Assembly: GCA_905233565.1 (NCBI GenBank)
Contig: CAJOCL010000003.1
Span: forward strand, 1 to 64,000
DNA from: an uncultured Synergistales bacterium
GTDB taxonomy: Bacteria > Synergistota > Synergistia > Synergistales > Aminobacteriaceae
Direction: 5' to 3'
Length of the DNA stretch: 64,000 nucleotides
In this document: positions 35,208 to 43,684 of the stretch, piece by piece
How positions within the stretch are numbered: the first letter of the stretch is position 1
How the letters are laid out: each line of letters starts with the position of its first letter
Program-made: the position numbers and the translations under genes
Notes under the pieces: model-generated
Told to the model about the DNA's origin: nothing
The model's database searches: none
What the model saw: the letters and a program-made list of their open reading frames with translations, nothing else

Positions 35208-35996
35208 ATGTACCCGACACTATTCAGCATAGGCAGCTTCAGAATTGATACTTACAGCGTCATATGGTTTATTGCGCTGTCAATGGCAATAATATGGAGT
35301 ATAAAACGCCTTGAACTTTACGGCCTTGACGAATACGAATCGCGGAAAATCATGGCCGTGTCGTTTTTTTTCATGCTTCTCGGCGCGAGGTCATTCGAGT
35401 ATATAAACAACTGGAAAATTTATCTTGATAACCCTTCATTTCTCCTTGACCTGAATCGCGGAGGGCTTCACGAGTTCGGAGCAATTTCGGGGGCTTTTCT
35501 TTCTGCTATGGCTATGTGCCTGTTCACGCGCAAGGTGTCATTCCTGAAGCTCTGCGATGTCTCAGCACCTCCGGCAATTCTCGCAATCGCTGTCGGGCGC
35601 TGGGGCTGTTTCATGAACGGCTGCTGTGTCGGTATACATTCAAAATCAATATTCGCTGTTCATTTTCCTTTTGACAGGGCAAACGTCTTCAGGCACCCCG
35701 TACAGATTTATTATTCCGTCATTGCTTCCGTAATTCTCTTAATATTGATTTATACTGAAAAAAAGATAATGCCCCTTCAAAAGAAAAGCAAAAATTATTA
35801 TTCAGTGATAGCTCCTATGTCTATAATTTCATATTCATTAATGCGTCTTGCCGTAATGCCTTTCAGGAACTGGCAGTCTTTTTCATGGATGATTAATAAT
35901 TCTTGGACTTACAGGGGAATCACTTTCATTCTGCCCCTTTCGTGCTTATGGCTGGTGTATAGTTTACGCAGGTTAAAATCAGTTAAACTCTATTAG
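35208..35996 (+). CDS. Lgt-like prolipoprotein diacylglyceryl transferase family protein
   Basis: Seven-span membrane protein (262 residues) of the Lgt fold, which in true Lgt attaches diacylglycerol from phosphatidylglycerol to lipobox cysteines. GGLHEFGAISGAF corresponds to the conserved GG(L/M)-H-G region. The signature, however, reads GRWGCFMNGCCVG, where catalytic Lgt has GR-x-GNFxNGExxG, so the Asn and Glu are replaced by Cys residues. This is a known divergent Lgt-like subgroup whose activity is uncertain. I therefore do not assign the lgt symbol. It lies two bases after the acyl-CoA synthetase gene. Confidence 0.75.
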   Translation: MYPTLFSIGSFRIDTYSVIWFIALSMAIIWSIKRLELYGLDEYESRKIMAVSFFFMLLGARSFEYINNWKIYLDNPSFLLDLNRGGLHEFGAISGAFLSAMAMCLFTRKVSFLKLCDVSAPPAILAIAVGRWGCFMNGCCVGIHSKSIFAVHFPFDRANVFRHPVQIYYSVIASVILLILIYTEKKIMPLQKKSKNYYSVIAPMSIISYSLMRLAVMPFRNWQSFSWMINNSWTYRGITFILPLSCLWLVYSLRRLKSVKLY

Positions 35997-36086
35997 TTAA
36001 TATAAGTAAAACAATGTATGAACTAATCTGCCCTAACCGTTAAAATACATGCCTGAAAAAAAAATTTTAGTGGAGGTACATTGTTT

Positions 36087-37550
36087 ATGAAAACAAGAAA
36101 ACTTTTAATATTTACGGTTGCAGCGGCGTTAATCCTCGCAGTATCAGGGAGTGCGCTGGCTCTTTCACCGCTGAGTACAAGCCAGTCAAATCCCCTCGTC
36201 CCGATAGTCAAGAAAGCGTCAGTCGCTGTCGTTAATATTGACGTTGAAAAGAACGAAAGGCGGCGTTCATCTTCACCGTTCCCGTTTGACGATGACCCGT
36301 TCTTCAAAAGATTCTTTGGGGACAGCTTCAAAGAGTTCACCCGTTCCGTTCCGATGAAGGGCAGGGGTTCAGGCTTCATAGTATCGAAAGAAGGCCAGAT
36401 ACTCACGAATAATCACGTTGTTGACGGCGTTGACAAAATCACGGTATCCCTTCAGCTCGCTGACGGCAGCAAAAAGACTTACGATGCTAAAATTCTCGGC
36501 AGCGACCCGACATATGATATAGCCGTAATAAAAATTGAACCTGATGAGGCTCTCCCCGTTCTTGAACTGGGCGATTCTGATGCAGTTGAAGTCGGCGAAT
36601 TTGTCATTGCTATCGGTAATCCTTTCGGCTTTGAACACTCAGTAACGGCAGGGGTAATCAGCGCAAAGAACCGCAGTATTCACACTCAGGACGTTCATTA
36701 TGATGACTTTCTGCAGACTGACGCGGCAATCAATCCCGGAAATTCCGGCGGCCCCCTGCTCAACATGGAAGGCAAAGTTGTCGGCATAAACACGGCTATA
36801 ATTCCATCGGCTCAGGGCTTGGGATTCGCAATCCCCGTAAACAAGGCAAAAGAAATCATGAGCGACTTGGTATCATACGGCCATGCAAAACGTGGCTGGC
36901 TCGGCGTAAGCGTTAGGAATATAACCCCTGAAATGGCAAGAGTATACGGCGTTGACGGGACTAACGGCGCAATGATTAACGATGTCTTCAAGGGTGACCC
37001 TGCGGACAAGGCCGGAATTAAGCGCGGTGATGTCGTTGTCGAACTTAACGGCGAAAAGATTAAAGACGCTAACGATTTCGTCTCCAAAGTCAGAAAACTT
37101 GCACCCGGAACAACCGCAAAAATTCAGGTTGTCAGAAAGGGCAAAAAGATGAATTTCAACGTCAAACTCGCTGAACGCAACAGCACAGGTGACGGGAGTG
37201 TCGACAGTGATTCAGGAAAAGATGACCGCGATAACAGGTCGAACAGGGGAAGCGATGTTCTGAAGGATTACGGAATTTTGAGAGTTACCCCGCTTACTGA
37301 GTCGCTCAGAAGACAGTACAGGATTGAAACTGGCAGTGAAGGGTTAATAATTACGAGGCTGGATCGAAATTCATCAGCATCATCTGACGGTGAACTGAGA
37401 GAAGGAGATTTAATCATTGAGGTAAACGGCCTTGAGGTGAAAAACACGAACGATGTTTCAAAGGCAGTCGGCAACGATAACTCAATCGTGCTGATGATTG
37501 AGCGCGATGGTTCAACGTATTTCATAATGGTAAGCAAGTCAGAAGACTAG
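36087..37550 (+). CDS. HtrA/Do family periplasmic serine protease
   Basis: Envelope quality-control protease of the DegP/DegQ group, 487 residues. A signal peptide covers residues 1 to about 26 (KLLIFTVAAALILAVSGSALA). The trypsin-like domain has the triad His110 (NNHVVDG), Asp144 (DPTYDIAVIK) and Ser220 (NPGNSGGPL). Two PDZ domains follow (about 260-360 and 395-485), linked by a Ser/Asp-rich stretch. The start at 36087 has GGAGG ten bases upstream. It is monocistronic and ends at a terminator. Confidence 0.94.
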   Translation: MKTRKLLIFTVAAALILAVSGSALALSPLSTSQSNPLVPIVKKASVAVVNIDVEKNERRRSSSPFPFDDDPFFKRFFGDSFKEFTRSVPMKGRGSGFIVSKEGQILTNNHVVDGVDKITVSLQLADGSKKTYDAKILGSDPTYDIAVIKIEPDEALPVLELGDSDAVEVGEFVIAIGNPFGFEHSVTAGVISAKNRSIHTQDVHYDDFLQTDAAINPGNSGGPLLNMEGKVVGINTAIIPSAQGLGFAIPVNKAKEIMSDLVSYGHAKRGWLGVSVRNITPEMARVYGVDGTNGAMINDVFKGDPADKAGIKRGDVVVELNGEKIKDANDFVSKVRKLAPGTTAKIQVVRKGKKMNFNVKLAERNSTGDGSVDSDSGKDDRDNRSNRGSDVLKDYGILRVTPLTESLRRQYRIETGSEGLIITRLDRNSSASSDGELREGDLIIEVNGLEVKNTNDVSKAVGNDNSIVLMIERDGSTYFIMVSKSED

Positions 37551-37577
37551 AGTTAAGAAAGAATAATTAATAAAACA

Positions 37578-37613
37578 CCGCCACTTTTCTTAAGGTGGCG
37601 GCTTTCTTTTTTA
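37578..37613. terminator. Bidirectional rho-independent terminator
   Basis: A CCGCCAC/GTGGCGG stem (37578-37584 with 37595-37601) is followed on the plus strand by a T-rich run and on the minus strand by GTTTTATT. It serves the convergent htrA and ptb genes. Confidence 0.85.
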
Positions 37614-37640
37614 TTCTTTTTTCATTAAATTCTGAAATTC

Positions 37641-38573
37641 TTATCCCTGATGATGTGCAAGCATTACCGCGCCGGCGATTGAGAGTAATTTTGCTCTCGG
37701 GGAATCTGCGCGGCTTGTCAATACTACGGGTGCTGCTGCTCCGATGATAAGTCCTGCTGTTTCGCTGCCCTTTGCAAAGAAGCTGATTGATTTTGCAAGC
37801 GCGTTGCCGACTTCAATCTGAGGAACGAAAAGAATATCCGCATGTCCCGCAACAGGCGATTTAATGTGCTTGATTTTTGCGGCTTCTTCGTCAATAGCGT
37901 TGTCAAGTGCCAAAGGTCCGTCAACAATGCAGTTCTTTATCTGTCCGCGTGCGTTCATCTGGACGAGTGCAGTTGCGTCAAGCGTGCAGGGCATATCGGG
38001 GTTGACCATTTCAACGGCTGCAAGACATGCAACTTTCGGAAGTTCAACGCCGAGCGAACGGGCAAAATTTACGGTGTTCTGAAGTATATCGGCCTTCATT
38101 TTAAGATCCGGGTACATGTTGAATGCGCCGTCAGCAATGAAAATAACCCTGTCATATCCCGGAATTGAATGGAAGTAGCAGTGTGAAATTGCTTTTTTGC
38201 CGACTCTGAGGCCGACTTCTTTGTTGAGCATTCCGCGAAGGAAGTTGTCAGTGTGCAGCTGGCCTTTCATGTAGATGTCAGCGCGTTTTGCTGAAACTTC
38301 GGTTACTGCGACTATTCCGCAGGCGGCCTCGTTATTTTCGGGGATAATGTGATAGCTTGATTCGCTTGCTCCTGCTTCAGCGATGCAGGCTTTGACTTTG
38401 TCGGGATTTCCGACGAGAGTTGCTTCGACAAGTCCGAGCTTTCTTGCTTCTTCGATTGCTGAAATTAAACCCGCATCCTCTGCCATTGCTACTGATATAC
38501 GCTTGCGGCCCTTTTCCGCGCATAACTTCGCGGCATCTTCGATTAACTGCGATAATGAACGAATCTGTTCCAT
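37641..38573 (-). CDS. ptb: Phosphate butyryltransferase (PTA/PTB family)
   Basis: Moves an acyl group from CoA to phosphate, giving butyryl-phosphate or a similar acyl-phosphate for ATP formation by a kinase. The 310-residue length fits Ptb rather than bacterial Pta, and the motifs ADIYMKGQLHTDNFLRGML, SHCYFHSIPGYDRVIFIADGAFN, NPDMPCTLDATALVQM and IVDGPLALDNAI are typical. The final substrate may be a branched acyl group, as in amino-acid fermenters. No butyrate kinase gene is adjacent. AGGAGG lies ten bases upstream. Confidence 0.9.
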   Translation of the reverse strand: MEQIRSLSQLIEDAAKLCAEKGRKRISVAMAEDAGLISAIEEARKLGLVEATLVGNPDKVKACIAEAGASESSYHIIPENNEAACGIVAVTEVSAKRADIYMKGQLHTDNFLRGMLNKEVGLRVGKKAISHCYFHSIPGYDRVIFIADGAFNMYPDLKMKADILQNTVNFARSLGVELPKVACLAAVEMVNPDMPCTLDATALVQMNARGQIKNCIVDGPLALDNAIDEEAAKIKHIKSPVAGHADILFVPQIEVGNALAKSISFFAKGSETAGLIIGAAAPVVLTSRADSPRAKLLSIAGAVMLAHHQG

Positions 38574-38664
38574 GAAAATATTACCTCCTGATATGGATTT
38601 GTATTTAATTTATATGTTGACTTCAAAGCCTTTAACGCTTTTAACTGCCTTGAAGGTGTTGCAC

Positions 38665-39489
38665 CTATTCGAGCCACTGCTCCATATATTTTTTATAAAG
38701 TTCGATTATTCTGCGCGTAACTTTTCCCGGTTTACCGTCAGCGATCGTAATCCCTCCGATTTTAACGGCAGGGACAACAAGTTTCATGCTTCCCGTAACG
38801 AATGCTTCTGTCGCTCCCGTCAATTCTGACCACAGGGGGCATCTTTCCTCGACCGTATAGCCGTCCTGTTTTGCAAGTTCAATAACTGCTCCTCTCGTTG
38901 TTCCTTTAAGTACACGGCTCAAAGGTGCAGTTATGATTTTATTTCCGCAGACAAGGAAGAAATTGCTGTGTCCGCACTCAGTTACTTCACCGTTCGGGCA
39001 GTAAATTATGTCATAGGCATCTTTGGGCATAATGTAAGTAGCGCGGTAATCAACGCTCTTGACTTCAGGATTATCGCGTCCGTATGATACGGGCTCAAGA
39101 ATAACGCCCCTGTTACGTTCCTCTTCAGTGATTAAACCTGCGTCATCAAATATTGCGAAAAATCTCGGCTCAGGGAAGCAGCCCTTTTCAGTGTCAAAAT
39201 AATCTCCGCCCGTCAGGAACGTTCTTATTCTGACATCCTTTCCTATTTTTGCTATGCCCTCGCGTACTATGTTTTTCATAAATTCTATATCAGGAATATT
39301 TGCAATCCCTGAAGTTTTCGCGCTCGCAATGAATCTTTCCATGTGAGGAGTGAGCATTAACGGCTTCAGCCCGAACGATGCGAACGCCTCGAATACTCCT
39401 ACACCGCGCTGTATGATTAAATCTGAAACGGGAAGATTTGCCTCTTCAGGTTTTACAAATTTTCCGTCAATGTAACATAAATGAATCAC
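38665..39489 (-). CDS. Class IV aminotransferase
   Basis: PLP enzyme of fold type IV, 274 residues, related to branched-chain or D-amino-acid aminotransferase and aminodeoxychorismate lyase. The sequence opens CYIDGKFVKPEEANLPVSD and has RGVGVFEAF, the PLP-site region SVDYRATYIMPK with the Lys at about 157, and ECGHSNFF. PLSRVLKGTTRGAVIELA ends the fold. The subgroup cannot be fixed by eye. The GTG at 39489 overlaps the lptD stop as GTGA and is preferred over a TTG at 39504; both lack a strong ribosome site. Confidence 0.82.
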   Translation of the reverse strand: MIHLCYIDGKFVKPEEANLPVSDLIIQRGVGVFEAFASFGLKPLMLTPHMERFIASAKTSGIANIPDIEFMKNIVREGIAKIGKDVRIRTFLTGGDYFDTEKGCFPEPRFFAIFDDAGLITEEERNRGVILEPVSYGRDNPEVKSVDYRATYIMPKDAYDIIYCPNGEVTECGHSNFFLVCGNKIITAPLSRVLKGTTRGAVIELAKQDGYTVEERCPLWSELTGATEAFVTGSMKLVVPAVKIGGITIADGKPGKVTRRIIELYKKYMEQWLE

Positions 39490-41219
39490 TGTAACTGATA
39501 CCAACTTTCTCTGATGATTTTTCCGTCCTTATCCGGAATATCAAGCGGCCTGTCAAACGGATCTGTTTCGACTTTTTGGCCGAATGCCGCCCCTCTGCTC
39601 GGAAATGCTTTCAGCATTATTGTTAAACCGATTGAGTCATCGCCGTGCCGTGTCCTGTCGTTTTTATAGTGAAGATCCCATATCATGCAGTCCGTATCCC
39701 ACTGTAAACTGTATAATGTCTCGTCAATAATAGATTCATCAAGATCATAACTTCCCCTGAATGCGAAATACACTTCACGCCCTAAAGGGAATCTTACTTT
39801 CTGGTGAATCCTTTCACGATCCCTGTACTGATCCCAGAACATGGAACTTTCGCCCCAGACAAACTGCCTTTCGTAACCCGTACCGAGTTCAAACGCTCCT
39901 ATTTTATAACGAACGCCCATAAAACTCCTCAGCATTTCCTGGTCTGATCCGTCGCCGTAACGCCATAAAACGCCCTCAGTGTTTGCGAAAAGTTCAGAAG
40001 TTCCGACAAGTCTTTCAGCGTAATTTCTGAAGCCGATACCGTAACGGTTTTCAAAGCCGCTTTCAGGAAGCCTGTATAAAGTTTCCTGATAACGTCCGTA
40101 AGATGCAAATACTCTTGACCATGAATATTGTGAAGTCTTGAACCACGGAGCCCAGATAACAAGTTCCGGCTGACGGTCGAGCCTTCCTTTGTATTCGTAG
40201 AGGCTGTTTTTCTTGTCTGAAATATATTCATTCCTGCTCCAGTGAAGATGGGCAGCCCAGCCGTTATGACTGTACATTAAAGTTGCGAAAGGGCGCGTAA
40301 TTCTCTCGTTCCAGACATCGTCCCATGAATATTCAAAACCTGCACGGATTGAAAAATCGTCGTTTATTTCCTGTTCAATTTCTAATCTGTACTCAAGGCC
40401 GGATTTTCTTGAATAAGATAAGCCGAGAGAGACCGAACCTGTCGCCCAGCCCAAAGTCCCCGTAATTCCTCCGTGATTTCCTTTAAGTTCGCTTCTCTGG
40501 AAAAATGGAAGGAAAGCATAACCGACTGTCCTGCGCTTCAGCTGTACGACATAATCAAGCGGAGATGTGAAAAGATAAGTATTGCCGAGATATACACGGG
40601 GTTTTTTTGCTACTACTCTTTTATTGGGGACAAAAGTTATAAGTTTTGATTCAAGCCTGTAATGAGGGTGATCGAGCTGACATGTCGTTATGGTAACGCT
40701 GCGCCACTGTATAATATAATCTTCCGGAGTTCCTTTAACCAAACCGCGTTCTTCTGCAAGTTCCCAAGGGATGACGTTAATTTCACCGCCGTAAATGTAA
40801 AGCATTTCGCCCTTTTCGCCTGCAGAGAGCCTTGAAGACGGGCCGGATAATATGCCTTCACCGCTGTTCAGGTCATAATCAACCTGATCTCCTCTTATTG
40901 TTCTTGTTCCGTTAGTGAGTATTACTTTTTCGCCGGGAAGGGGCATTGCTTTAACTTTCTGGCTGTCTGCGTCATATTCTATGCGTTCGGCCATTATAGT
41001 TGTGTCTTTATATTTGAGTACCGCGCTTCCTTGAGCGAGCGCGTGTCCTGTTTCGTCATTGAATGAAACTCTTTCGGCATTGAGAGTAACATTGTCGGGC
41101 TGTTTAATTTCCTGAGTATCAGTGCCGTAATAATCCTGAAAATCAGCAGAATAAATTATATTTGCCGATGAGAATATCAATACGAGTGAAAAAATTAACG
41201 CTTTAAGGGTTTTGACCAT
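39486..41219 (-). CDS. lptD: LPS assembly protein, LptD/OstA family
   Basis: Outer-membrane beta barrel that inserts lipopolysaccharide at the cell surface with LptE. A signal peptide spans residues 1 to about 25. The N-terminal OstA-like domain (about 45-150) has repeated beta motifs such as ALAQGSAVLKYKDTTIMAERIEYD, and a beta-barrel C-terminus follows with alternating aromatic strands. At 577 residues it is shorter than the E. coli protein (about 780), as in several other phyla. The start has GGAGG nine bases upstream and overlaps the end of lptC by 25 bases. Its presence supports a diderm cell with LPS. Confidence 0.83.
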   Translation of the reverse strand: MVKTLKALIFSLVLIFSSANIIYSADFQDYYGTDTQEIKQPDNVTLNAERVSFNDETGHALAQGSAVLKYKDTTIMAERIEYDADSQKVKAMPLPGEKVILTNGTRTIRGDQVDYDLNSGEGILSGPSSRLSAGEKGEMLYIYGGEINVIPWELAEERGLVKGTPEDYIIQWRSVTITTCQLDHPHYRLESKLITFVPNKRVVAKKPRVYLGNTYLFTSPLDYVVQLKRRTVGYAFLPFFQRSELKGNHGGITGTLGWATGSVSLGLSYSRKSGLEYRLEIEQEINDDFSIRAGFEYSWDDVWNERITRPFATLMYSHNGWAAHLHWSRNEYISDKKNSLYEYKGRLDRQPELVIWAPWFKTSQYSWSRVFASYGRYQETLYRLPESGFENRYGIGFRNYAERLVGTSELFANTEGVLWRYGDGSDQEMLRSFMGVRYKIGAFELGTGYERQFVWGESSMFWDQYRDRERIHQKVRFPLGREVYFAFRGSYDLDESIIDETLYSLQWDTDCMIWDLHYKNDRTRHGDDSIGLTIMLKAFPSRGAAFGQKVETDPFDRPLDIPDKDGKIIRESWYQLQ

Positions 41220-41758
41220 TTAATTACGCCTCCATGCTCTAATAATATCACGCCGCTGCTATCTGTGCTTGCCAATGGAGTGCGCAGAAGAAATTCTCCG
41301 TCAAAAATTGTAAGTCCTTCGGGAAAAGTGAAAGTATTATTTTTTTCCTGCCAGGTTAATTTAGGGCTTTCAAGAGTCCATGTTCTTTTTTTGTCTTCAA
41401 TTGAGCCGGTCAGGCCTGAAATTTCGGCGGTTTTAACATCATGTGAATATGTCCCCGACTGCCCGAAAAATGACCATACGCCTTTATCGCCGCTTAACTC
41501 GCGCTTTAAGTCAACGGATTTGAAGTTGACCGTATCGCCGTCACGGTCAAGATAAGGTATTCTTGCGCTCCAAATGTCGCCTGAAAATTCGCGTGAAAAC
41601 TTGATGTTTTCCATTACGATTCCGGGCATGTTCATCAGGCTTTCACGCAGCAAATCAACGTCTAACTCCATATCGCTCAAAGCATAGCGGACGAGGATTA
41701 TTATTCCGAAGCCTATTAAGGACATAAATATTTTTGCCAGAGATATTTTGAGTTTCAT
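41195..41758 (-). CDS. lptC: LPS export protein, LptC-like
   Basis: Inner-membrane-anchored periplasmic bridge protein of the LPS transport machine, 187 residues. One N-terminal transmembrane anchor (about 3-24) is followed by a beta-jelly-roll domain with the motifs SGDIWSARIPYLDRDGDTVNFKSVDLK and GQSGTYSHDVKTAEISGLTGSI, which fit the DUF1239/LptC pattern. The assignment rests on weak motifs plus position next to lptD. The start at 41758 gives the normal length. The upstream frame continues back but includes the stop of a small upstream gene. Confidence 0.72.
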   Translation of the reverse strand: MKLKISLAKIFMSLIGFGIIILVRYALSDMELDVDLLRESLMNMPGIVMENIKFSREFSGDIWSARIPYLDRDGDTVNFKSVDLKRELSGDKGVWSFFGQSGTYSHDVKTAEISGLTGSIEDKKRTWTLESPKLTWQEKNNTFTFPEGLTIFDGEFLLRTPLASTDSSGVILLEHGGVIKWSKPLKR

Positions 41759-41762
41759 TGCG

Positions 41763-41906
41763 TTATCTAGTGTCTTTCTTTTTGAACATATCGATAAATT
41801 TCTGGTCAGAGATTTTTCTATTCCTGAATGCTGCGCCCCATAACGGGACGGCAAAAATGATCAGCAATAAAACAGGAACAGTGATTAATAATCTGCGGTT
41901 TAACAT
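41763..41906 (-). CDS. 47-residue single-span membrane protein upstream of lptC
   Basis: A short gene not noted by standard length limits. Its start ATG at 41906 has GAGGAGG ten bases upstream, a very strong ribosome site. The product has a basic N-terminus (MLNRRLL), one hydrophobic segment of about 18 residues (ITVPVLLLIIFAVPLWGA) and a charged tail ending KKKDTR. Its TAA stop is four bases before the lptC ATG, so co-translation with lptC-lptD is likely. I know no family for it. A small LPS-transport or envelope accessory is an inference from position. Confidence 0.65.
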   Translation of the reverse strand: MLNRRLLITVPVLLLIIFAVPLWGAAFRNRKISDQKFIDMFKKKDTR

Positions 41907-41916
41907 TAAAATTTTT

Positions 41917-41957
41917 CCTCCTCGTTTGAGATTGTATTAGTTTATCACGCGAGGAGG
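41917..41957 (-). promoter_or_regulatory. Inverted repeat masking the ribosome site of the small gene
   Basis: CCTCCTCG (41917-41924 on the plus strand) is mirrored by CGAGGAGG (41950-41957), so a transcript coming from the toxin-antitoxin genes would fold the GAGGAGG ribosome site into a stem of eight to ten pairs with a 25-base loop. Transcripts starting inside the loop, for example from a TACAAT box at 41931-41936, would escape it. No T-run makes this a terminator. Confidence 0.45.
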
Positions 41958-41976
41958 AATTTTGCCGACAACTTAA

Positions 41977-42231
41977 TTATTTCTTGTATACGTCACCGCG
42001 TGAGCCAAGCGCACGAATAAATATCAGTTTTTCTTCCTCGTTAATCCTCATTATTAACCGCCAGCCTCCTACCCTAAGCCGGTATTCGTCACTCCCTGTA
42101 AGCGGCTTTATATCAAGCTCTTCACGCTTATATTGCAGCTTGAGAATCGCCTGTTTTATTCTTTCCTTATCCGAATTTGGTATCTTGGCAAGTCTGCGCT
42201 TTACAGCGTTACCCGTTATAACTGTCCACAT
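41977..42231 (-). CDS. RelE/ParE family toxin
   Basis: Type II toxin of the RelE superfamily, usually an mRNA interferase or gyrase inhibitor, 84 residues. The sequence AVKRRLAKIPNSDKERIKQAILKLQ, the GSDEYRLRVGGWRLIMRI core and FIRALGSRGDVYKK fit the RelE/ParE fold with its late Arg residues. The start at 42231 has GGAGGG nine bases upstream; the frame opens earlier, but that part overlaps the antitoxin. The antitoxin gene ends two bases upstream. Confidence 0.88.
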   Translation of the reverse strand: MWTVITGNAVKRRLAKIPNSDKERIKQAILKLQYKREELDIKPLTGSDEYRLRVGGWRLIMRINEEEKLIFIRALGSRGDVYKK

Positions 42232-42233
42232 GT

Positions 42234-42500
42234 CTATATTCCCTCCAATAATTCCTCGAGCGTCAAGCATGTGCCGTTTTTGAAGTCTTTTTCGCTCTCT
42301 TCGATCTGTGCTTCCTCGTCAGGCGTCAAAGGGGCATCGGCCCAGTCATCATCGTCATCTTCGCGCGACCATAGCAGATAGTCAGCGTATCTCAAAATTT
42401 CATCGAGTTCTTTATCTGTAAGCGAATGCAGTTTCATATTCAAAACTACATTACGAGTTTTTACGGGGCTTTCCGTTCTTTCCATTACTGCTGTACTCAT
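42234..42500 (-). CDS. Antitoxin partner of the RelE-type toxin
   Basis: Small acidic protein of 88 residues, encoded just ahead of the toxin. It has an N-terminal part with LHSLTDKELDEILRYADYLLW, then a run of acidic residues (DDDDDW) and a C-terminal segment (TCLTLEELLEGI) of the type that wraps a RelE partner. The AAGGAAG ribosome site lies ten bases before the start. The N-terminus could be the DNA-binding, self-regulating part, but it does not show a clear ribbon-helix-helix. Family unassigned. Confidence 0.78.
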   Translation of the reverse strand: MSTAVMERTESPVKTRNVVLNMKLHSLTDKELDEILRYADYLLWSREDDDDDWADAPLTPDEEAQIEESEKDFKNGTCLTLEELLEGI

Positions 42501-42535
42501 TAAGATATTCTTCCTTTCAATAAATTTTTATTATG

Positions 42536-43684
42536 CTACCATACTATGCGCCACGAAGACCCTTCACGCGTAACTCCCAAAGTTCTGGACGCAACAGACC
42601 TGAATATAAGCGTCTTATGTGTTGTTATAACTTTTGCCCTTTCCTCGCCTATCCAGTCAATACGGTAATCGCCGCCCTTAATCCCTGAGCGTATATCTGA
42701 AGCCTTCAATGCCTCTTTGGAAAAATTATCGCGTGATATGATTTTCCTTGTACCTTCCGAGAGCATATCATACATTTCACCCGTGTTGCCATCAGCCCAA
42801 AGCGTCAGAAAACGGCGCAGAACACTCTCACGGCTCGTGTAAGCATTTCCCGTATTCGTCAGTCTTTGAGGATCTGAACGCGTGTTCACCGTCCGCAAAT
42901 CCCTTGAGCCCTGAACGTCATTGCTTCCCCTGTTCCTTACGGAATTTACAAATTCGGCCATGTCCCTTGACTCTTCCTGAAATATCGGCTTTATGGGCTT
43001 AGGCGGAATTGCAGGAGGCGGAGGAGGCGTCGGAGCCGGCAAAACAGGTGCCGGCTGTCTTCTCGGCTGACGTTTCGGGAGTTCGACAACAACAACTTCC
43101 GGCCTTTTGTTGTCCTGAACGGGTGCAGGGGCTTCGGGCGGTGAAAATGAAAATATACGTTCCGTCCTTCCCATTCCCTTTATTGATATAACATAGTCCT
43201 TGTTTGTCTGTTTCGGGAAAAATACAAGCCCCTGAACTACTCCTACTGAAGGGTAATCCAAAGCGTTATCGTATTTTACGGGCTTTATGCGTTCTCCGCC
43301 CGATGCTAAAAGTGAAATATTATCACGCACGGGCGATAAATTAACCGGCCTTGCTCCGAATGAATATACGCTGACTAAGAAAGTTTCAGAAGTATTGAGA
43401 TTTAATTCTGATATGAAATTCTTCCTGAATCTCTCCTGTTCACTGTCGCTCATTCCTGAACGTACAGCCTCAGCCTCAGCCCAAGGCCCTGCAAGTTCCT
43501 CAGGGTAACGGACTACCCACACAAAACAGTCCTGCCCCCAATGCGATGATGTCCAGCGTTCAAGTATTCTTATTGTCTCATCTGCAGGATTAGGGCTGTT
43601 ATCCGCACAGTATGAGGGCGTAAAAAAAATACCCGCCGTTAAAGCAATGGCGAGTAATAACGAAATCTTAATGTTAATTGACAT
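42536..43684 (-). CDS. Secreted proline-rich protein with NTF2-like end, unknown
   Basis: A signal peptide occupies residues 1 to about 25 (MSINIKISLLLAIALTAGIF). The N-terminal domain of about 180 residues has WTSSHWGQDCFVWVVRYPEEL. A Pro-rich spacer (PPPPPAIPPKPIKP) follows, and then a C-terminal domain of about 90 residues with RRFLTLWADGNTGEMYDMLSE and SSWRIVW, resembling NTF2-like or DUF4878-type folds. Function unknown; a periplasmic or envelope role is likely. The start at 43684 overlaps the previous gene by 11 bases, so the two are coupled. The frame extends upstream to 43759 without support. Confidence 0.75.
   Translation of the reverse strand: MSINIKISLLLAIALTAGIFFTPSYCADNSPNPADETIRILERWTSSHWGQDCFVWVVRYPEELAGPWAEAEAVRSGMSDSEQERFRKNFISELNLNTSETFLVSVYSFGARPVNLSPVRDNISLLASGGERIKPVKYDNALDYPSVGVVQGLVFFPKQTNKDYVISIKGMGRTERIFSFSPPEAPAPVQDNKRPEVVVVELPKRQPRRQPAPVLPAPTPPPPPAIPPKPIKPIFQEESRDMAEFVNSVRNRGSNDVQGSRDLRTVNTRSDPQRLTNTGNAYTSRESVLRRFLTLWADGNTGEMYDMLSEGTRKIISRDNFSKEALKASDIRSGIKGGDYRIDWIGEERAKVITTHKTLIFRSVASRTLGVTREGSSWRIVW

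Noticed and set aside
41984-42283. Plus-strand frames opposite the toxin and antitoxin
   Set aside because: They mirror the codon pattern of the RelE-type gene pair and have no start signals.
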